Shown here in pieces: positions 37,544 through 40,484 of a stretch of DNA of 40,484 nt (positions are counted from its first letter, which is position 1; the number at the start of each line of letters is the position of its first letter). The stretch comes from an uncultured Clostridia bacterium. GTDB taxonomy: Bacteria; Bacillota; Clostridia; Oscillospirales; Oscillospiraceae. Under the pieces are notes generated by a model that saw only the letters and a list, made by a program, of their open reading frames with translations, had not been told where the DNA came from and made no database searches. Where the stretch lies: assembly GCA_945946745.1 (NCBI GenBank), contig CAMEWZ010000001.1:1-40484 (forward strand), read 5' to 3'. The position numbers and the translations under genes were made by a program.

Positions 37544-37918
37544 ATGGTTTTGATCATCGGCGGGGCGTACCAGGGAAAGCTGGATTACGCGATAGCCGCG
37601 TTTGCTTTGGGGGAAGGGGATATTTTCACCTGCCAGGGAACCGAAATGGATTTTTCCAAGGCGTGCGTCAATGCCCTGGAGGAATTCACCTGGGCCTGTG
37701 CCCAGGACGGAACTGACCCGGTGGCATTTTTCAAGGCCAACCGGGAGAAATGGAAAAACAGCATCCTCATCTGCCAGGATCTATTCTGCGGCGTGGTGCC
37801 CATGGAGCCTCGGGAGCGGCAGTGGCGGCAGGACACCGGGCGGCTGTGCCAGTATCTGGCCTGGGAGGCGGAGCGGGTCAGCCGGATTTTCTGCGGATTG
37901 GAGCAGCGGCTAAAATGA
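37544..37918 (+). CDS. Short CobU-like protein with altered P-loop
   Basis: The 124-residue protein resembles the two ends of CobU joined without the middle. The start LIIGGAYQGKLDYA (3-16) looks like a P-loop but has Leu-Asp where Ser/Thr is needed, and there is no guanylylated-histidine segment. The second half has CQDLFCGVVPMEPRERQWR, then DTGRLCQYLAWEAERV and FCGLEQRLK, close to the C-terminus of CobU/CobP. It may be a helper or a nucleotide-binding remnant supplementing the diverged CobU encoded 750 bases upstream. The frame is intact, with AAGGAG before the ATG, and the end overlaps cobC as ATGA, so it is unlikely to be a pseudogene. Confidence 0.85.
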   Translation: MVLIIGGAYQGKLDYAIAAFALGEGDIFTCQGTEMDFSKACVNALEEFTWACAQDGTDPVAFFKANREKWKNSILICQDLFCGVVPMEPRERQWRQDTGRLCQYLAWEAERVSRIFCGLEQRLK

Positions 37919-38481
37919 CCATTTATCTGATCCGCCACGGCAAGACCCGGGCCAATGAAGCCCACCTCTACTGCGGCAGCACAGACCTTCCCCTGTCCGA
38001 TGGTGGCAGGGAGGAACTGAAAAAGCTTCGTTACCGCCTCCTGGGAAAGCCCCGGTTCGTCACCAGCGGGATGCGGCGGACGGAGGAAACGCTGGAAATC
38101 CTGTTCGGCCCGGTGGCCCATACCGTTGAGCCGGACTTCCGGGAAGTGGATTTCGGCCTGTTTGAGCTGGGCAGCTATGAACTTCTTAAGGACACCCCCG
38201 AATACCAGGCCTGGCTGACGGGGGATAACGAAACCAACGTTCCCCCCGGCGGGGAGAGCGGGGAACAGATGACCCGCCGGGTGCTGGCGGCCTATGCCGG
38301 TCTCCGGGAGGACACGGTGGTTGTGACCCATGGCGGCGTCATCGCGGCGGTGATGGCGGCGCTGTTTCCGGAGGAAGGCAAAAACCGCTATCTCTGGCAG
38401 CCAAAGCCCGGCTATGGCTATGCCATCCGGGAGGGCCGATATTGGCCGATCCCCGAGGAACCGGGAGCGCCCGAACCATGA
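37915..38481 (+). CDS. cobC: Histidine phosphatase, alpha-ribazole phosphatase (CobC-like)
   Basis: The protein of about 188 residues is a member of the histidine phosphatase branch: IRHGKT holds Arg7 and the phospho-histidine His8, Arg54 lies in SGMRRTEET, Glu77 in FREVDFG, and His139 in VTHGG. CobC removes the phosphate from alpha-ribazole-5'-phosphate or from adenosylcobalamin-5'-phosphate. The context as last gene of the cobTUS operon gives the assignment; sequence alone would not separate it from phosphoglycerate-mutase relatives. The ATG shares bases with the stop of the short CobU-like gene. The operon ends right at its stop codon in the terminator loop. Confidence 0.88.
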   Translation: MTIYLIRHGKTRANEAHLYCGSTDLPLSDGGREELKKLRYRLLGKPRFVTSGMRRTEETLEILFGPVAHTVEPDFREVDFGLFELGSYELLKDTPEYQAWLTGDNETNVPPGGESGEQMTRRVLAAYAGLREDTVVVTHGGVIAAVMAALFPEEGKNRYLWQPKPGYGYAIREGRYWPIPEEPGAPEP

Positions 38482-38497
38482 GGCGCTCCCGGTTTTT
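38459..38497 (+). terminator. Terminator of the corrinoid operon, overlapping cobC
   Basis: A perfect 13-bp stem, AACCGGGAGCGCC with GGCGCTCCCGGTT, starts inside the last cobC codons and leads to TTTTT. The cobC TGA (38479-38481) lies in the ten-base loop. Confidence 0.93.
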
Positions 38498-38509
38498 GCG
38501 TCCATTCCC

Positions 38510-38539
38510 TTGACAGCCTCTGCCCAAATGCGCTATAAT
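38510..38539 (+). promoter_or_regulatory. Promoter for the MATE exporter
   Basis: TTGACA (38510-38515) and TATAAT (38534-38539) are both perfect but are 18 bases apart. Transcription would start about 20 bases before the GGGAGG ribosome site. Confidence 0.85.
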
Positions 38540-38568
38540 ATAAAAAATAATGGGAGGAATCGGGAAAA

Positions 38569-39939
38569 ATGACGCAGGAAAATGGCAAAACCTATCTTTT
38601 TGAATCCATGCCCATCCCCAGGGCCGTGGCGCAGCTGTCTATCCCCATGGTGGTCACATCTTTGGTGATGGTGATTTACAATCTGGCGGACACCTTTTTC
38701 GTGGGCATGCTCAACGACCCGGTGCAGAACGCGGCGGTGACCCTGGTGTATCCGGTGATGCTGGCCTTTAACGCGGTGAACAACCTGTTCGGTGTGGGCA
38801 CTTCCAGCATGATGAGCCGGAGCCTGGGCCGGGGGGACTACGACATGGTTCGCACCAGCTCCGCTTTCGGCTTTTACGGGGCGGTGTTCAGCGGATTGCT
38901 GTTCGCGGTGCTGTGTACGCTGTTCCGTTCGCCGCTGATGGTGATCCTGGGCACCGATGATACGACCTGGGAGGCGACCTCCCGCTATATGTTCTGGACG
39001 GTGACCTGCGGGGCTATGCCCGCCATTTTGAACGTGGTGCAGGGCCAGATGGTGCGCAGCGAGGGCGCATCCGTCCATGCCAGCATCGGCACCATGAGCG
39101 GCTGCCTGCTGAACATCCTTCTCGATCCCATCTTCATCCTGCCCTGGGGTCTAAACATGGGGGCTGCCGGCGCGGGCCTGGCTACCTTCATCAGCAACTG
39201 CGTGGCTTGCGGCTATTTCTTTGCGCTGTCCTGCGTGAAGCGGGGCAAGACCTTTGTCTGCCTGGACATTCGGCGCCTGGGCAAGCTGAACAAGGATGTG
39301 GTGCTGGGTATTCTGGGCGTGGGCATCCCTGCCTCCATCCAGAACCTGCTGAACGTTCTTGGCTCTACTATTTTGAACAATTTCACCGCAGTCTATGGCG
39401 CGGTGGCGGTGGCCTCCATGGGTGTGGCCCAGAAGATCAACATGCTGCCCATGCAGATTGCCTTGGGCTTCTCTCAGGGGATTATGCCCCTGGTCAGCTA
39501 TAACTACGCCAGCGGCAATCATAAGCGGATGAAAAACAGCATCCTGTTCTCCATGGGCATTATCCTGCCCACCATGCTGGCAGTCACGGTGCTTTACTGG
39601 ATCAGCGCCCCGACCTTGATTCGGCTGTTTATGGACAATCCGGAGATCATCTCTTATGGTTCCGCGTTCCTCCGGGGGATGTGCCTGGCCATGGTGTTTA
39701 TGTGCACCGATTTTCTGGCGGTGGGCGTGTTCGCCTCCTTGGGTATGGGAAAATTCTCCCTGCTGTTTGCCATTTTGCGCAAGGTGGTGCTGGAGATCCC
39801 CCTGCTGTTCTTGATGAACAAGCTGTTCCCTCTGTACGGCCTGCCTTACGCCCAGGTCATCGCGGAGTTCCTGCTGGCCATCGCTGCGGTGGCCATGCTC
39901 CTGCGGATCTTCCGGAAAGGGGCTTCTGCTCAAGCATGA
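38569..39939 (+). CDS. MATE family efflux transporter
   Basis: The 456-residue protein has about twelve membrane helices in two related halves, with MATE signatures such as LSIPMVVTSLVMVIYNLADTFFVG, seen in parts, and LGFSQGIMPLVSYNYASGN. MATE proteins export drugs or metabolites with Na+ or H+; the substrate is unknown here. It has its own promoter with both boxes perfect and its own terminator, and is not linked to the corrinoid operon. No truncation is visible. The gene GGGAGG ribosome site is 11 bases before the ATG. Confidence 0.94.
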   Translation: MTQENGKTYLFESMPIPRAVAQLSIPMVVTSLVMVIYNLADTFFVGMLNDPVQNAAVTLVYPVMLAFNAVNNLFGVGTSSMMSRSLGRGDYDMVRTSSAFGFYGAVFSGLLFAVLCTLFRSPLMVILGTDDTTWEATSRYMFWTVTCGAMPAILNVVQGQMVRSEGASVHASIGTMSGCLLNILLDPIFILPWGLNMGAAGAGLATFISNCVACGYFFALSCVKRGKTFVCLDIRRLGKLNKDVVLGILGVGIPASIQNLLNVLGSTILNNFTAVYGAVAVASMGVAQKINMLPMQIALGFSQGIMPLVSYNYASGNHKRMKNSILFSMGIILPTMLAVTVLYWISAPTLIRLFMDNPEIISYGSAFLRGMCLAMVFMCTDFLAVGVFASLGMGKFSLLFAILRKVVLEIPLLFLMNKLFPLYGLPYAQVIAEFLLAIAAVAMLLRIFRKGASAQA

Positions 39940-39944
39940 GAAAA

Positions 39945-39976
39945 TCCCGGTGCTGCGCTCAGCACCGGGGTTTTTC
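39945..39976 (+). terminator. Terminator after the MATE gene
   Basis: CCCGGTGCTG and CAGCACCGGG form a 10-bp stem with loop CGCT, followed by GTTTTTCC. Confidence 0.92.
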
Positions 39977-39994
39977 CTTATTGACTATCAGTAT

Positions 39995-40025
39995 AAAAAC
40001 CGGGCAAGGGAAGTCCCTTGCCCGG
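39995..40025 (-). terminator. Terminator after the phosphohexomutase gene
   Basis: CCGGGCAAGGG (40000-40010) pairs with CCCTTGCCCGG (40015-40025); on the minus strand the stem is followed by TTTTT (39995-39999). Confidence 0.9.
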
Positions 40026-40044
40026 TCGTGATTATGGAAAAATG

Positions 40045-40484
40045 TTATGCCAGGATGGGCTTCAGCGCCTCGGCAAGCTTGGCCTTCTGGGCCTCGGCTT
40101 CCGCCAGATCCTTGCCCAGGGTGGTGAAGTAGGTCTTGATCTTGGGCTCGGTGCCGGAGGGGCGAACCACCACGGTGGCGCCGCCTTCCAGTGCGTAGAT
40201 CAGCACGTTGGCAGCGGGCAGGCCGGTCTCCTCGGGCTTCTTGTAGTCGGTGACCTTGGTGACCTGGTAGCCGCCGATCTCGGTGGGAGGATTGGAGCGC
40301 AGGGACTCCATAATGGCGTTCATCTTGTCCATACCGCTGAGGCCCGGGAACTCGAAGGAGTCCACTTTATTGAGGTAACGTCCATACTTGGCGTAGATGG
40401 CTTCCAGGCGCTCCTTGATGGAGGAGCCAATGGAGCGGTAGTAGGCGGCCATTTCGCAGATCAGCATGGAGCCGATGATGGCGT
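40045..40484 (-). CDS. Phosphohexomutase (phosphoglucomutase/phosphomannomutase), C-terminal part
   Basis: Only the last 146 or so residues are in the window; the gene runs off its right end. The visible C-terminus is that of the alpha-D-phosphohexomutase family, with LICEMAAYYRSIGSSIKERL from the third domain and the phosphate-binding loop RPSGTEPKIKTYF in domain 4. Such enzymes interconvert hexose 1- and 6-phosphates. The glucose versus mannose preference cannot be told from this part. A terminator follows on the minus strand, so it is the last gene of its unit. Confidence 0.93.
   Translation of the reverse strand, partial: AIIGSMLICEMAAYYRSIGSSIKERLEAIYAKYGRYLNKVDSFEFPGLSGMDKMNAIMESLRSNPPTEIGGYQVTKVTDYKKPEETGLPAANVLIYALEGGATVVVRPSGTEPKIKTYFTTLGKDLAEAEAQKAKLAEALKPILA

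Noticed and set aside
37544..37918. Short CobU-like gene as a decayed pseudogene
   Set aside because: It has an intact frame, a good ribosome site, a translationally coupled neighbour and a kept C-terminal motif; degeneration is limited to the P-loop.

Overview
The window is about 60% GC and looks like a chromosomal segment from an anaerobic Clostridia-type Firmicute, most likely of the Oscillospirales. The signs are strong GGAGG ribosome-binding sites, sigma-A promoters with 17-bp spacing, a HemA-SirC fusion and a CobA-HemD fusion, an ECF-type corrinoid transporter, an FtsEX/M23/CtpA cluster, and small lipoproteins and DUF4830-type proteins. Family-level placement is inference. I saw no phage, insertion sequence, CRISPR array or tRNA/rRNA gene, and no block with clearly foreign composition.

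Left third (1-13.5 kb). A minus-strand operon reads hemA(-sirC) > hemC > cobA-hemD > hemB > hemL. It makes uroporphyrinogen III from glutamyl-tRNA and carries both activities that lead on to precorrin-2 and sirohydrochlorin. It is therefore built for siroheme/corrinoid supply, and no heme-specific late gene is present. Divergent from it is a short DtxR-family regulator. Next come trxA (minus), a two-gene unit (Cys-rich winged-helix-like protein plus an ATC-hydrolase-family protein), azlCD, and mntP under a yybP-ykoY manganese riboswitch. mntP is followed by a VanZ-like gene and a small lipoprotein gene. An MBOAT acyltransferase and a DHHW/AlgJ-like partner close this part.

Middle (13.5-25 kb). 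A Na+/phosphate cotransporter with a PhoU-like tail (minus) has four direct hexamers at 11-bp spacing in front of its -10 box, a textbook Pho-box layout. It diverges from a VanR-like response regulator and a 973-residue histidine kinase with a long Pro/Glu-rich extracellular segment. A minus-strand GlpA-like / FAD oxidoreductase / DUF1667 operon follows, then a DUF4830 protein, an RsuA-type pseudouridine synthase, and a PucR/CdaR-type regulator whose promoter region carries two TGCGCA-centred sites.

Right part (25-40.5 kb). ftsE-ftsX are followed by two paralogous coiled-coil M23 peptidases and an S41 (CtpA-type) protease, a cell-wall hydrolysis module. After a 0.5-kb spacer with an interspersed inverted-repeat element and a cobalamin riboswitch ending in an intrinsic terminator comes a nine-gene corrinoid uptake and nucleotide-loop-assembly operon. 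Its order is EcfT, a double-ATPase EcfA, an S component, a TIM-barrel protein, cobT, cobU, cobS, a short CobU-like protein and cobC. Most of its genes overlap or are nearly so, and a terminator has the last stop codon in its loop. A MATE exporter and the 3' part of a phosphohexomutase gene (minus, running off the window) finish the segment.

The early tetrapyrrole operon and the riboswitch-controlled salvage/assembly operon cover the two ends of B12 metabolism; the corrin-ring genes in between are not in this window. The least explained items are the short CobU-like protein, the TIM-barrel protein in the corrinoid operon, the Cys-rich/ATC-hydrolase pair, and the kinase with the Pro/Glu-rich segment.
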